A DNA stretch of 64,000 nucleotides, taken from contig JAKCPB010000045.1 of assembly GCA_021442155.1 (NCBI GenBank), positions 372,001 to 436,000 of the forward strand, read 5' to 3'. Positions 10,519 to 21,329 of this stretch are shown here, one piece after another; within the stretch, counting starts at the first letter, position 1; each line of letters begins with the position of its first letter. This DNA is from Cymbidium sinense (taxonomy: Eukaryota > Streptophyta > Magnoliopsida > Asparagales > Orchidaceae). The notes under the pieces were generated by a model. That model searched no databases, was not told the DNA's origin, and saw only the letters and a list, made by a program, of their open reading frames with translations. Both the position numbers and the translations under genes were made by a program.

Positions 10519-13500
10519 GTGCTCTCTTATTCTCTCACTCACTCTGTTGTTTGATCTTTGAAATATTTTGTTTTGAATTCTGAAATCCGATCATTTTTTA
10601 CTCACTTTCTAGGTTTTGTTTGATTTCGATTTGCCGCTGTTACGTTAGTCAATACCATGTTTTCTCAACTATGTTCGGTTATTGATTTTAGGTTATTTGG
10701 CATTGTGTTGTGATTAATTAACCAAAAATCAAAGAGAACTTGATGTTTCGATTTTGAAAGGGGTCGAATTTGGTCTTTTGTTTTCTTCATTTTTTTTTCT
10801 ATTTTGAAGCCTTTCGTTAGCTGGCTTTTTTCGATGGTTTGTTCCTTTAATTTTCTCATTTGCAGATGATTTAACATTGATTTATAATGGTGTTCTGTGT
10901 TGAGCTGAAATTTGTTCTTTTCTATCACTTCTCATCTTCTTTAAGGAAACTGAGGTAATTAGATGGCGAAGAGACAAGGTGGTTCCTTCGGCTTTTTTAC
11001 ATTTATGAAAGTTAAGGGCTGTTTGGTTGCCCTTGAAAATGATTCTAGACAATATTATGTTGCCTTTTGAAATGGAATCTGCAATTGATTATATTTGGAT
11101 TACATAGATGACCTCGATGAGTAGCCAGTATATCTAAGATTCGGATGCCAACTGAGCTGGAAGAGAAAACTGAATTGTAATATCGTGGATGTGAATTCCT
11201 GCTAAATTTATTATAGCCTTTTAAACTCTTACTTTTCATTCACCAGTGATTATGTTGGTTGTTTTATTGTATGTTTTTGTTTTTCTTAATTCCTTTTTAA
11301 ATCCCTCCTTGTACATATCTACACCACTTTCCTCTATAGCAATTAGATGAAGTAGGAAGTGAAGAATCTATAGCTGATTTCATCAAGGCATCTTGATTTT
11401 CCTTCAGCTTTTTCCATAGAGTCATTTAGTCTTTTCACCTAACTTATTAGATGGATCTTACATTATGATTTCCTCATTAGATTTCTTCTGTGTCTGAATT
11501 TTGTGCTTTAAGTTGCGTTAAGTGATGAATCAATTATTTGATTCTTGCATATCTTCAATATTTTATAAATAACTTGATAGGATTTTCTATGACCATCTTG
11601 TTGGGGAAAAGTGTGCTTGTGAATGTAACAAATATCTCAAGAATAAAAAAATAATCGAATTTAAAGTAATCTGCAAGGAAAACGCTAAAAAAAGGACTCA
11701 AAAGAGTTAATATGGTTAGGTGAGATCCGCTTATGTTCACATATGCACAAACTATTCATATAGTCTAAAGATAATTATATGGCACATCTTTCAGTGCTTA
11801 TTATTGACCATGCAATAATGAAATCTTCTAATTTATTGGCGACGATTACTATCAACCCCTTATTGCTATAGCAGCCAATTATTTGACCTCAGCCTCTCCA
11901 ACTAGCTAAATGATGGGGAAGAATGAGTGATTAGTACCAAACTTGTAGATACTAAGTAGGTGACATTAGGTGATAGTTAACATACATGCAAAGGTTGGAT
12001 AGAGTTTTTAGGAATGCTTGGTAAACACATAAAATACATTTATGTTAGATTTTATTTTTGTGATATGGTGAGAAAATTATCTACACATTTCTATGCATCT
12101 AGCACTTTAACCCGAAGGTATGAGAAGAAAATTCATTGGTTAATTTCAGCTAGTTGAATGCTAAATTAGTCATTTGATCTAATGTTTCATAAGCTTATGT
12201 CTTAAAATCAATTTTTTTCAATGTTTAACTAAATAAAATAATGAGTAAGGCCATGTCCTTGATTTAAATCTAACATAATTAGTTGATTTACTTTTTTTGT
12301 ATGGTGCTCATATAATAGGAAAAATAAGATCATTTTTTGAAAAAGTAAAACAACATGATGCGACTTAACAGCTAGTTAGAAGTGATAAAGATCAAGATGA
12401 GCTTCCATATTGAGTCTAACCTGGTTAAGTACACAACATGCGACCTTGAACATGGCATGGATTAGTATAGAAAAAAGAGTAAATAAATAATTAAAGTGGT
12501 TTTGTTGTATCTTCATTAACATAGCTATCATATTTGAAAAATCTACCTTTGGTCTAAGGAATTTTTTTCTCTTTAGAGGAGTCTATATTATGACTTAAGG
12601 TATTGCCTTAGTGTAGGGGAGGAAACTCTTCAGTTGAAGGTGGTTTCCATGAAGTTCAAGTTAAATTCAAGTTGGCTTGAAGATTCTGAAAATGTAGCCT
12701 ACTTAAATAGGTTTATTTTATGCTTTTTTTATTTTTATCCACTGTACTTTTTTTTGATGGTGATTATGATTTGATGAGAAATTTTTGGTTGTTTTCCTTC
12801 TATATGATGCTAGGAGAAGCCATTGCAACATATAGTATAAAAGGTGTTTGAGATTAAAAATATTTTTTGTCAGGCTACATACTTGGATTTGTTAATTCTA
12901 GGCTTCTAGCTTCAATTATTTAACTTATATACTTATTTATTCTTTACCTCTAGATGAATTTATATTTTTTAGGTTTGTAGAAAATTGACATATTTTTATT
13001 TGAAATTCAAGAGATTTTGATTGCTCTTTCATCGTTGGCACTCGAGTAGTAGATGCATGTGATGACACCAAGTAATTTCTTATTTTTTAAAATAAAATTT
13101 GTTTTAGTAAGTTAATTATTTGTGATGAGCTAGGTGATGTCAAAGACATGAGGTTGTAATGGCTGCCTTCAATGTTTTACTGCATTTGTGTGTTTTTCTT
13201 GATTTATGAGAACTCATTTAATTATTGTAATATCATCAATTTTGAAATTTTATTTCTTCTAATACTATGCAATTTTAGATTCATGCTACATTGCAATAAT
13301 CAAGAATAAAAGAGAATCAAATAGTCAAATCCCAACTACAATGACATAATTAGGAGGATAATGAAACAAAGTAATAACACCTAATGACAATAGCTAAGGA
13401 AATAGTAAAACGATTGTTTGCTAAAACAAAGAACATGAAAAGGATCCCAATTAATGATATATGAGACCGGATCCTAAACTAACAAAAAATAAAATGAAGT

Positions 13501-13529
13501 AAAAGGATGGAATAGGTGTGGAGACATGG

Positions 13530-13640
13530 GATCAAACGCAATTGCATTAGGGAATCCTATAAGAGTCGAGGCTAAACAACTTGTAGTAAATCAACCCCTA
13601 AGATAATGTTAACATTAGAGAATATGTCATATTCTCATAA
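13530..13640 (+). repeat. Diverged dispersed repeat, copy 1
   Basis: Shares the order GGAATC...GAG...AAACAACTTGTAGTA...AAACC/CAACC with 16330-16445. It is probably a fragment of an old mobile element; the family is not recognised. Confidence 0.45.
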
Positions 13641-14881
13641 GCAAGTTACATTAAAAAATAAAGTAGAAAAAGAAAATATAGCTACAACTAAAGTAATATC
13701 TTTGCATGTGGTTTGTGTTCCCAATATCTTAGATTTGCATCATTTTGTTTGGCTTGAAAAAAAATTGATGCTAATGAATTAAATATTTGATATTTGTCAA
13801 TTAAATCTAGACACTCTTATAGTACTTCTTCTGATGTAATACTTAATCATCACAGGTAGGTATCTCATCCTAAAGCATAAAAAACTCATGCTAGAGCAGT
13901 ATTAATTTTTTAAATTTATAAGTATTTACCCCAATGCTTTGTATGATTTTATGAAATCATCTTTTTTGTAGTTAATTTCTTAAAGGATTCTATAGAAAGC
14001 CATTCATGATTAGATGCATCTTTATTTTAGGTTTGAATGTTACATATCTTTTATTCGCATCAACGATATGCTTATAATTGTCATTTTTAATAATTAATTT
14101 CTGTAAATATTATTATGAAAAGGTAAATACAAAGCAAGTAATGAAAAATACTAAAACGCCAACATGTGTCATAAATATAGATGCTAGTATGATTTATAAT
14201 CTATTCCTAGGTGATGATATGGTAAAGAAAATTGGAAGCATAGAAATCACATAAATATGTTATACTTGTTTGGACAAGCTTTATCCTTAAAGAAAGCTAT
14301 CTCAAATGACTTAAGTATTAATGATGATTATTTATTCATTTTTAGATTTTTCTAGAGAGATGGAATTTTAAAGATCTAGTTGAGCAATTTCACCTTATAA
14401 CTAATATCTTGTTTATGACTTCGTAAGTTTAGAAATCAATAATCTTGAACAAAATCTCAAATTATTTTATTAACTTAATTGTTTCATCAACTACAATAGA
14501 CGTTATTTGTTTAGATTCACATTTAGGATTATAATCAGTGTCTTGTAGAAGTTTAAGATCAAATTCAAAGATAAACCTAATTTCTAAGTTTAAGTTCACA
14601 TTCAAGATGAGATTTAACATACATAGAGCTCGAACTCAAAATCAAAATACATTGAGGTCCTAGTTCATATTTTGGCTCACATATGATCAATTTTGTTTAT
14701 ATATGATTATATATGAATCTCTTTTCGAACTTCAATTATACGTATGATAGCATAACAAAATGATCATAATATCTCTCATTATTTACTGATCTAGATAAAG
14801 CCTCAAAGTTGCATTTTTGATGGATTATAACTTATTTTTATGGATTATAACTTCATTTATAATTTTTTATTTGAGACCTTC

Positions 14882-14900
14882 GATAAAATTTATAGTGACA
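14882..14900 (+). repeat. Target-site duplication of RTE copy a (left)
   Basis: GATAAAATTTATAGTGACA, 19 bp, repeated perfectly at 15729-15747 on the other side of the insertion. Confidence 0.95.
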
Positions 14901-15728
14901 TTAGGTGAACAAGTCATTAAAAAGAGTACCTTGGTGTATGCTTTTTGTTGATGACATTCTTCTTGTTGATAAGACTAGAGAGGGAGTCCAAGAGAAACTT
15001 GAATTATGGAGGTCAACCTTAGAGTCTAAAGGTTTTCGTTTAAGTAGATCTCAAAATGAATACATTGAGTATAATTTTAGTTTTAGAAGTTCTAGTGGTA
15101 GTGTTGTGATATTAGGTAAACAAGTCATTAAAAAGAGTGAACGATTCAGATATTTAGGCTCTATTGTTCAAAATGATGGTGAAATAGATGGAGATGTTAT
15201 TAGTAGAATTCAAGTTGGATGGTTGAAGTGGAGGAATGTATCCTACATTGTGTGATAGAAAAGTACCTCTTAAACTTAAGGAAAATTTTATAAGATGGTG
15301 GTAAGACTTGCAATGATTTATGGTGCAGAATGCTGGCTAATAAAAGACTAAGTTAAGTGTTGTAGAGATGAGGATGCTTAGGTGGATGAGTGACTTTACT
15401 CTTAGGGATAAAATGTGAATTGAGTATGTTCGGGAAAAAAGTTGGAGTAGCTCCAGTGGCAGTAAGATTAGAGGGAATCGCCTTAGATGCTTTGGCCACA
15501 TAAAGCATCGGTTGTCTGATAACCCAGTTAGGAGAGTAGATGCATTAAATTTGCCTTATGTTAAGAAAGGTAGAGGTAGACCTAAAAATGCTTTGTTAAG
15601 ATATATAAAAATGACTTTAGTATACTTGAATTAAATGAGAATTTGACACATAATAGGACACAATGGAGACGAAAGATTCATGTAGCCGATCCCACTTTAT
15701 GGGATAAAGGCTTGTTGTTGTTGTTGTT
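14901..15728 (+). mobile_element. 5'-truncated RTE-type LINE (copy a)
   Basis: An 828-bp insertion bounded by a perfect 19-bp target duplication, ending in the tail GGCTTG(TTG)n. A short TTG-repeat tail rather than poly(A) is typical of RTE-clade non-LTR retrotransposons. The first 116 codons (14905-15255) are open and read WCMLFVDDILLVDKTREGVQ. This is the RT catalytic FxDD box, followed by the LELWRSTLESKGFRLSRS block. After a stop, decayed frames continue with 'MRMLRWMSDFTLRDK' and 'NRLRCFGHIKHRLSDNPVRR' like stretches, and finally 'IHVADPTLWDKG' before the tail. Everything upstream of the FVDD box is missing. The first ~27 bases copy element sequence from ~15112-15138, a sign of template switching at the 5' end. 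Confidence 0.93.
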
Positions 15729-15747
15729 GATAAAATTTATAGTGACA
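15729..15747 (+). repeat. Target-site duplication of RTE copy a (right)
   Basis: Perfect 19-bp copy of 14882-14900, directly after the (TTG)n tail. Confidence 0.95.
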
Positions 15748-16329
15748 ACAAAATAATCACAAGGCAAATATCTCTTAGTTACAAGAATAGTAAACCTATC
15801 ATTCCTTGAAAGGCATTATATTCACCTTTTGTTAACAATGCTTAAAATTTGCATGCAATTGATGCCTATATTCAACAAATGATGGATATCAGTTTTTATT
15901 TTTATATTTTAGGCCAGCATATATACGGTCTTATTTATGATCCAAAAAATTCAAAAATAATAACTTCTTATAATCCTCTTAAGATCTAGCCTAAAACTGC
16001 AAGCTTTTAAAACTTCTATGTCCAATTAAAATAGTATGTTTCCAATTTAAAAACCAAATTTCCTGTAAATGCTAAGCAATATTTGGTCATTGATTGTTAT
16101 GATGCCATAATTGATGATACATGGAAACAATAGGTGAATCCTAGCTATTGTGCCAAAACTAGGAGAATAAGGGATCAGAATATCAACTCTCAAAGCTTTT
16201 GAATATTGAACAATAAACAGCTGCACGTTACAAAGAAGCTTGAAGATGGTCCCAATCAGTGGCATGTCAAATCGTGAACCAAAATATGCGGTAATTAGTA
16301 TGATAATAGAAGATGGAACATGTGCACAA

Positions 16330-16445
16330 ACAAGGAATCAAAAAAAAAAAAAAGTAGGGAATTCAATGAGAGCTGAAACCAAACAACTTGTAGTAGTAAA
16401 CCAAACTCTCTATGGTAATCTAAACACTTGACTCATGAGAACACA
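16330..16445 (+). repeat. Diverged dispersed repeat, copy 2
   Basis: The second copy of the repeat at 13530-13640, best conserved around AAACAACTTGTAGTA. It is preceded by an A-run. Confidence 0.45.
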
Positions 16446-17245
16446 TTCCGATCTCATAGGCACCAGTATAATGGATATATTACATTTGGACACCTCTTGA
16501 ACACTTCTTGCTACGTGAGTTACCATCCATGACATCAATTTAAATATGAGAGTTTTAATTATGAATTTCTTTGCTGCTAATAGTTTTTCTAAAGACTTAT
16601 GGTTGATGGATATTCCATTATCAACTGATTAACGGGGACAATGACAGTTTATTTATCAAATGTCCATATTGGAAAGTTACACGAACAACATTTTTTATTT
16701 TTCGCCTTCGTGGCTTTTATACAATGGTGGTGCTAATGGAATTTCACGTGATCGTAAATGGTGAACTGATCTGACAGTGCATAATAGTTCATGTGCTACT
16801 TTCTTGAGTGTTTCAAAGAGTTGGCTAGGGTTTAAATACCCTGAACAAAGTTACTTTTGTTGGCAGAAAGTACAGTGCACTATCTTCACTTTAAACCGCT
16901 TTTGTCCCTTATAGCACATGCTCTGCAATAATTGCCTGCTTGCTCATCCAGCACAACCTAGTGCTAGATCTGAGCACCATAAGCAGGGAATCTTGATTTC
17001 ATTATGTTGCAAAAGACGCATATGGTTTTCCTCATTTTGTTCCATGCGAGAGTATTCAGTTCACAGACCGTTCTTATTGATTATTTGCTTTATTTGTAGA
17101 ATTGATGTTTACCACGAAGTCTGGAATTGCAAATGGAAAGGACTTGCAAGGGATGTGTAAATTTATTGTATTGAGCGTCTTCATTATTCTTTGTTGTCCT
17201 AGAATGCTATAAAGTACTTTTGGAAGCCATCACCATTGGTTAGCG

Positions 17246-17344
17246 ATGGACAGGACAGATACATCTGGATTTGTCAGCGGTGGAGATTCAAGGTTACATT
17301 TTCATTTGTATTTCCATTTTATCTACTCAGAAGCAGACAATTAA
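17246..17344 (+). other. Upstream ORF (32 codons) in the gene 1 leader
   Basis: ATG at 17246 opens a frame starting MDRTDTSGFVSGGDS and ending at TAA 17342-17344, 100 bases before the main start and in a different frame. It lies in the exon predicted to begin at 17203. A translated uORF would be expected to lower translation of the main CDS. Conservation is unknown. Confidence 0.4.
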
Positions 17345-17444
17345 GGATGCTGCATTGGATTTGGAAGCAGCAAAAATCCTTTGGATCTTCATGAATGCGA
17401 ATCACCACCATCTTTTATCCAGCTGATATAATAAGGATCTCATC

Positions 17445-19274
17445 ATGTCAAACATGATGCTATTTAGCAAAGAATTGCAAGATCATCTGTATATGGAGTT
17501 AAGACACAATCCCATGAAGAGCTGCAGCGACACCACATTGCGCCTAGATTGCCTTGGATATGGGATGAGCAAGAAAAACCTACCAGAGTATTCAAAGAGC
17601 GGTTCTGACCCTCATTTGCAGGGTGATGGATGCCATTTAGCCCTGGGATTGGGTTCTACACCAACATCCTGCAATCTCAATAGTTTTCAGTCTGCCCTCG
17701 GTAAAATTAAAGAATCTGCTTCTCATTCAGACTGTAGCTTGCGATCTGGAACTGATTCTGAGTTGCTGGAACTTGGGCTCTCATGTGGTACTGTATTGCA
17801 ACCTTCTTTTGAAAGAACTCCCATTACAGTTGTTGATGAAGGATCAACATCTGCGAAGCGGAGCTCAGGCGGTTATATTCCTGGTCTTCTGTTTGCCCCA
17901 AGATTGGAGGGCTCTGAAGCAAAGGATAGTCAACCAGAGACCTGCAAAATGTTCCATGATGAAGATCATAGGCATCTATGTAGCTTCTGCTCTGATCCTT
18001 CGACTATCACTAATTCTTCAGCAGGGACAACATCCCATTCTACTGTATTTAATTCTCAATTTCACATCCATCACTTGAAGAAATGCAGATTCAATGGATG
18101 CGCAAAGGGAGCCAGAGGAGCATCTGGGTTGTGCATTGCCCATGGTGGAGGGCAGAGGTGCCAAAAACCTGGGTGCGGCAAAGGTGCAGAGAGTAGGACT
18201 GTTTTCTGCAAAGCTCACGGTGGAGGAAAGCGATGCCAGAAGCTTGGATGCACTAAGAGTGCTGACAGCAAGACTGACTACTGCATTGCTCATGGAGGTG
18301 GGCGACGATGTGACAATCATGGGTGCGCAAAGGCTGCCCGTGGCAAGTCTGGTTTATGCATAAAACATGGCGGGGGTAAACGCTGCACTGCTGATGGCTG
18401 CAATAGGAGTGCTGAGGGCCAAGCTGGACTTTGCATTTCCCATGGAGGCGGCCGACGGTGCCAATATGCTGGATGCACCAAGGGTGCTCAGGGGAGCACG
18501 GTCTACTGCAAGGCCCATGGAGGTGGCAGGCGGTGTGTATTTGAGGGATGCACCAAGGGAGCGGAAGGAAGCACGCTTCTCTGCAAGAGTCATGGTGGAG
18601 GAAAGCGATGTCTTTTTGAAGGTGGTGGAGTTTGCCCGAAGAGTGTCCACGGAGGCACAAACTATTGTGTAGCTCATGGAGGGGGGAAGCGATGTGTTGT
18701 GCCCGGGTGCACCAGGAGCGCTCGCGGGCGCACCGATTGCTGTGTGAGGCATGGTGGTGGTAAGAGGTGTAGGTTTGAGGAATGCGCAAAGAGTGCGCAA
18801 GGAAGCACGGATTTCTGCAAGGCTCATGGGGGAGGCAAGCGATGCACGTGGCATCAAGCATGCGAGAAGTTCGCTAGGGGGAAGAGTGGATTGTGCACGG
18901 TGCACAGCAACATGGCTGCTTTGCATACTCGAGAAGGTGGCGGCTTGATTCGAACAGGGCTCTTCGAAGGAGTTGTGACGACTGTTGGAAACAGCACTGA
19001 TAATGACAACTCTGCTTCAGACATAACCACCATTTTAGACTCTGTGGAAAGGCCAAGGAGGAGGCAGCAGCAGCAGCAGTTATTACCTCCACAGGTGCTG
19101 GTTCCTCTGTCTATGAAGACCGCCTCATCATCGAGTGCGGGTGGAGAGGATGGTCAGAACAACCAAAGAATGAGCTCTCAGATTGTTATCCCTGAGGGAA
19201 GGGTACATGGTGGAGGTTTATTGTTCTTGCTTGGGGGAACCTTCAACGATGCTGCTGATATGTTTGGAATATGA
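17445..19274 (+). CDS. Cys/His tandem-repeat protein (WRKY19-like / loricrin-like family)
   Basis: An intact single-exon frame of 609 aa. The N-terminal part (1-210) has TTLRLDCLGYG, two LxLxL motifs (LALGL at 65-69 and LELGL at 108-112) and the block VVDEGSTSAKRSSGGYIPGL (129-148), which I recall as conserved in this plant family. Residues 214-488 are eleven tandem ~25-aa units of form C-x4-C-x10-C-x2-H-GGG-[KQR]-R. Unit 8 is expanded (C-x7-C) and unit 11 has C-x5-C. The Cys/His spacing suggests one zinc per unit, but this is inferred. The C-terminus has a Gln run (541-545) and ends in the block VHGGGLLFLLGG. Related repeats occur at the N-terminus of Arabidopsis WRKY19 and in proteins annotated loricrin-like (e.g. 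At5g64550, At5g09670). No WRKY, NB-ARC or kinase domain is present. The LxLxL motifs fit EAR-type co-repressor recruitment, so a nuclear regulatory role is plausible but unproven. The start is the first ATG of the frame. The DNA repeats also make long antisense ORFs, which are shadows. Confidence 0.92.
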   Translation: MSNMMLFSKELQDHLYMELRHNPMKSCSDTTLRLDCLGYGMSKKNLPEYSKSGSDPHLQGDGCHLALGLGSTPTSCNLNSFQSALGKIKESASHSDCSLRSGTDSELLELGLSCGTVLQPSFERTPITVVDEGSTSAKRSSGGYIPGLLFAPRLEGSEAKDSQPETCKMFHDEDHRHLCSFCSDPSTITNSSAGTTSHSTVFNSQFHIHHLKKCRFNGCAKGARGASGLCIAHGGGQRCQKPGCGKGAESRTVFCKAHGGGKRCQKLGCTKSADSKTDYCIAHGGGRRCDNHGCAKAARGKSGLCIKHGGGKRCTADGCNRSAEGQAGLCISHGGGRRCQYAGCTKGAQGSTVYCKAHGGGRRCVFEGCTKGAEGSTLLCKSHGGGKRCLFEGGGVCPKSVHGGTNYCVAHGGGKRCVVPGCTRSARGRTDCCVRHGGGKRCRFEECAKSAQGSTDFCKAHGGGKRCTWHQACEKFARGKSGLCTVHSNMAALHTREGGGLIRTGLFEGVVTTVGNSTDNDNSASDITTILDSVERPRRRQQQQQLLPPQVLVPLSMKTASSSSAGGEDGQNNQRMSSQIVIPEGRVHGGGLLFLLGGTFNDAADMFGI

Positions 19275-20560
19275 ACTTCTTCCATGAATGGAAGGTGTTC
19301 CAATTTCCTTTGCAGGTAAGGATGTAGTAGTTAATTGTCAATTCATATCATTCATATAGTCTACTGCTTTCATGTTTTTTGTGTGCTGATATATGCATGT
19401 GAAGTTCGAATATATTTGGTGGATTGGAAACTGCTAAATGTGTTTTCCATTTAAAATAATCATGTGAATGAAAAGTAGTATAATTTACCATGAAGTCTGA
19501 CAAGATAAATTATAGTGTTGGAGGTGCCATTGTACATGAGTTGTTTTCCTATGAATTTATGGAAGCTCTTCTTGTTAGAAATGTTGCATGTGAATAATGA
19601 AATGAAATTGATCAATTTACTTTTTAGCCTATTTGGGAACAATTTTGAATTTTTTATTTTAAATTGTATATTATTTTTAAAAATATTTAAAATATTTTAA
19701 AATATTTTGAATATTTTTAAAATCAACTATCATTATCATATATATCTTATTTTAAATTAATGTATAAATAAAATAAAATTTAAAAATAAAATTAACCTCA
19801 AATGACCCGTAGATAATTGAAAGGACTATTCACTAATTAATAATCTACTAATATCACTTAATCATGCACCTTGTGCAGCTAACCCATACAAAATAATCTC
19901 CTTATCATTGGATCACCCTATAGAAATATAAATACTCAACTTTTATAATTATAAAAACTGTATAATCCCACAACATAATGTGACGGTGGAAAATATATAA
20001 TAAACATTCTCCTTTGACCTATTCACATATATGTTTTCCCATCGATTTTTTGGTATCACATAACAACGTGCCACGTGGAATGCAGTAAGAGAAACCATGC
20101 GGCGGGACCCCTTGTCTTGCTGGATCTGCAATAGCCAAAAATAAGGGACAAGTAGGAGAACAGTTCATAAAAAAAAATAATAATAAAACAATAAACAGCA
20201 ATAGTTTCTCCATAATTAGCCAAAATGCAGCAATTTTGACAGCTTTGAAGGTCGGTAAAGTCACGTGGACTGACTAAATTTTCAGAAATGTTGGCTGATT
20301 TCAAGGATGTAGATGTACAATAACAATCAATTCCAAGTCTTTTGTAATCCATTATTTTATTTCAATTTAATTTTTAAATCAATAATTCAAATGTTTGACA
20401 TTATCAATTATGCACAACCTCACCTGTCAAGTGAACGCCTTCATATAGGCATCACAATCTTGCTTTCTTAAAATTGTCACTTTCAAGTATATTATAGCAA
20501 TCTCATAAAAAGATCTTTACATCTCTAATGAACTTATATAAATGTCCTAGATGATGAGCA
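19275..20560. other. 3'UTR of gene 1, then AT-rich spacer
   Basis: Directly after the stop comes a short UTR with a strong donor-like TTTGCAG|GTAAGG near 19312-19320, so a 3'UTR intron is possible. The rest is AT-rich. CCACGTGG at 20071 and GTCACGTGGAC near 20261 are G-box-type sites with no gene start beside them. Confidence 0.45.
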
Positions 20561-20567
20561 TATCTAG

Positions 20568-21325
20568 GAGTGTGAATGAAACAAATTGAGCTCAAGCTAA
20601 TTCGATCATAGTTCATATGCTTAATGATAGGCTAAAATTCAAGCTTATGCTCTAGTCAAGCTCATAAGACAAACTCGAGCTCAACTTGACTTAAATATAA
20701 TGGGTTCAATCTTGAGCTCATGAGATCGCATGAGAAAGTATTATTAGTGATGACTTATTGCGAAAGAAGGCATTGTGACGAGAGCTCATTAGAAAATGCA
20801 TTGATGATGATGGTACGCCATTTGAGATGGCATTGACAGTGATGACAAGTCCCTAGAGAAGATGGGATCTTATTGGAGAAGACATTGATGGTGACGGTTG
20901 GTCACTAAAGAAGGCATTAATGATGGGTAGGTTACTAGAGAAGTAAAAATGTCACGATGGGAGCTCGTTGGAGAAGACATCAGCTAAACTAGTGATGTGT
21001 TTGAAGTGAAAAGTTCATGAGACTATCATGTCTGGGAATATAGTATTTCATCAAAGCCTTTAGATTTAGGGTTGGAAGATTAAGCCGATTGGGAGAGATC
21101 TTACATGATTTTAAACTAAAATTTCAAAATTTTCTTATATTATATTATAGTAGTTAAACAAGTAACCGTCTTAAGTCATATTAAGTTCGAGATTAAATTG
21201 TATTAACAAATGAGTAATAAGCGAAGCTTGAGCTCGAGCTCATGTCTCGACAAATTTGACTTGTGAGCTCATTAACAAGCAGAGTTAGGTTTAGTTTGCG
21301 AGTTGACTTGACTCAATTATACCTT
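20568..21325. mobile_element. Inverted-repeat (MITE-like) element with a minisatellite core
   Basis: The left part (about 20568-20700) and right part (about 21200-21325) are loosely inverted copies rich in GAGCTC/CTCGAG and TTGAGCTC words. The termini read GGAGTGTGAATGAAAC and, inverted, GGTATAATTGAGTC. Plant genomes carry many non-coding elements of this GAGCTCGAGCT type. The core (20740-20990) is a degenerate tandem repeat of about 40 bp built on 'GAGAAGACATTGATGGTGACG'-like words. No coding capacity. The boundaries are approximate and no target duplication was identified. Confidence 0.5.
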
Positions 21326-21329
21326 TAAT

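Larger units (their letters stand above)
10519..17202 (+). other. Putative 6.7-kb 5'UTR intron of gene 1
   Basis: Bounded by a GT donor at 10519 and a good acceptor (pyrimidine-rich tract ending TTGTCCTAG) at 17202. The interval is AT/T-rich without conserved coding sequence, and additional small untranslated exons are possible. It contains the RTE insertion at 14901-15728 and two copies of a diverged ~110-bp repeat (13530-13640 and 16330-16445). Long leader introns are common in plant regulatory genes. Confidence 0.4.

Noticed and set aside
18018..18926. Long minus-strand and alternative plus-strand ORFs (up to 202 codons) over the Cys/His repeats
   Set aside because: They are frame shadows of the 75-bp tandem repeat. 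The plus-strand 609-codon frame has the conserved family sequence.
20071..20270. Two G-box motifs as a promoter
   Set aside because: No coding exon or TATA box beside them on either strand; short motifs occur by chance.
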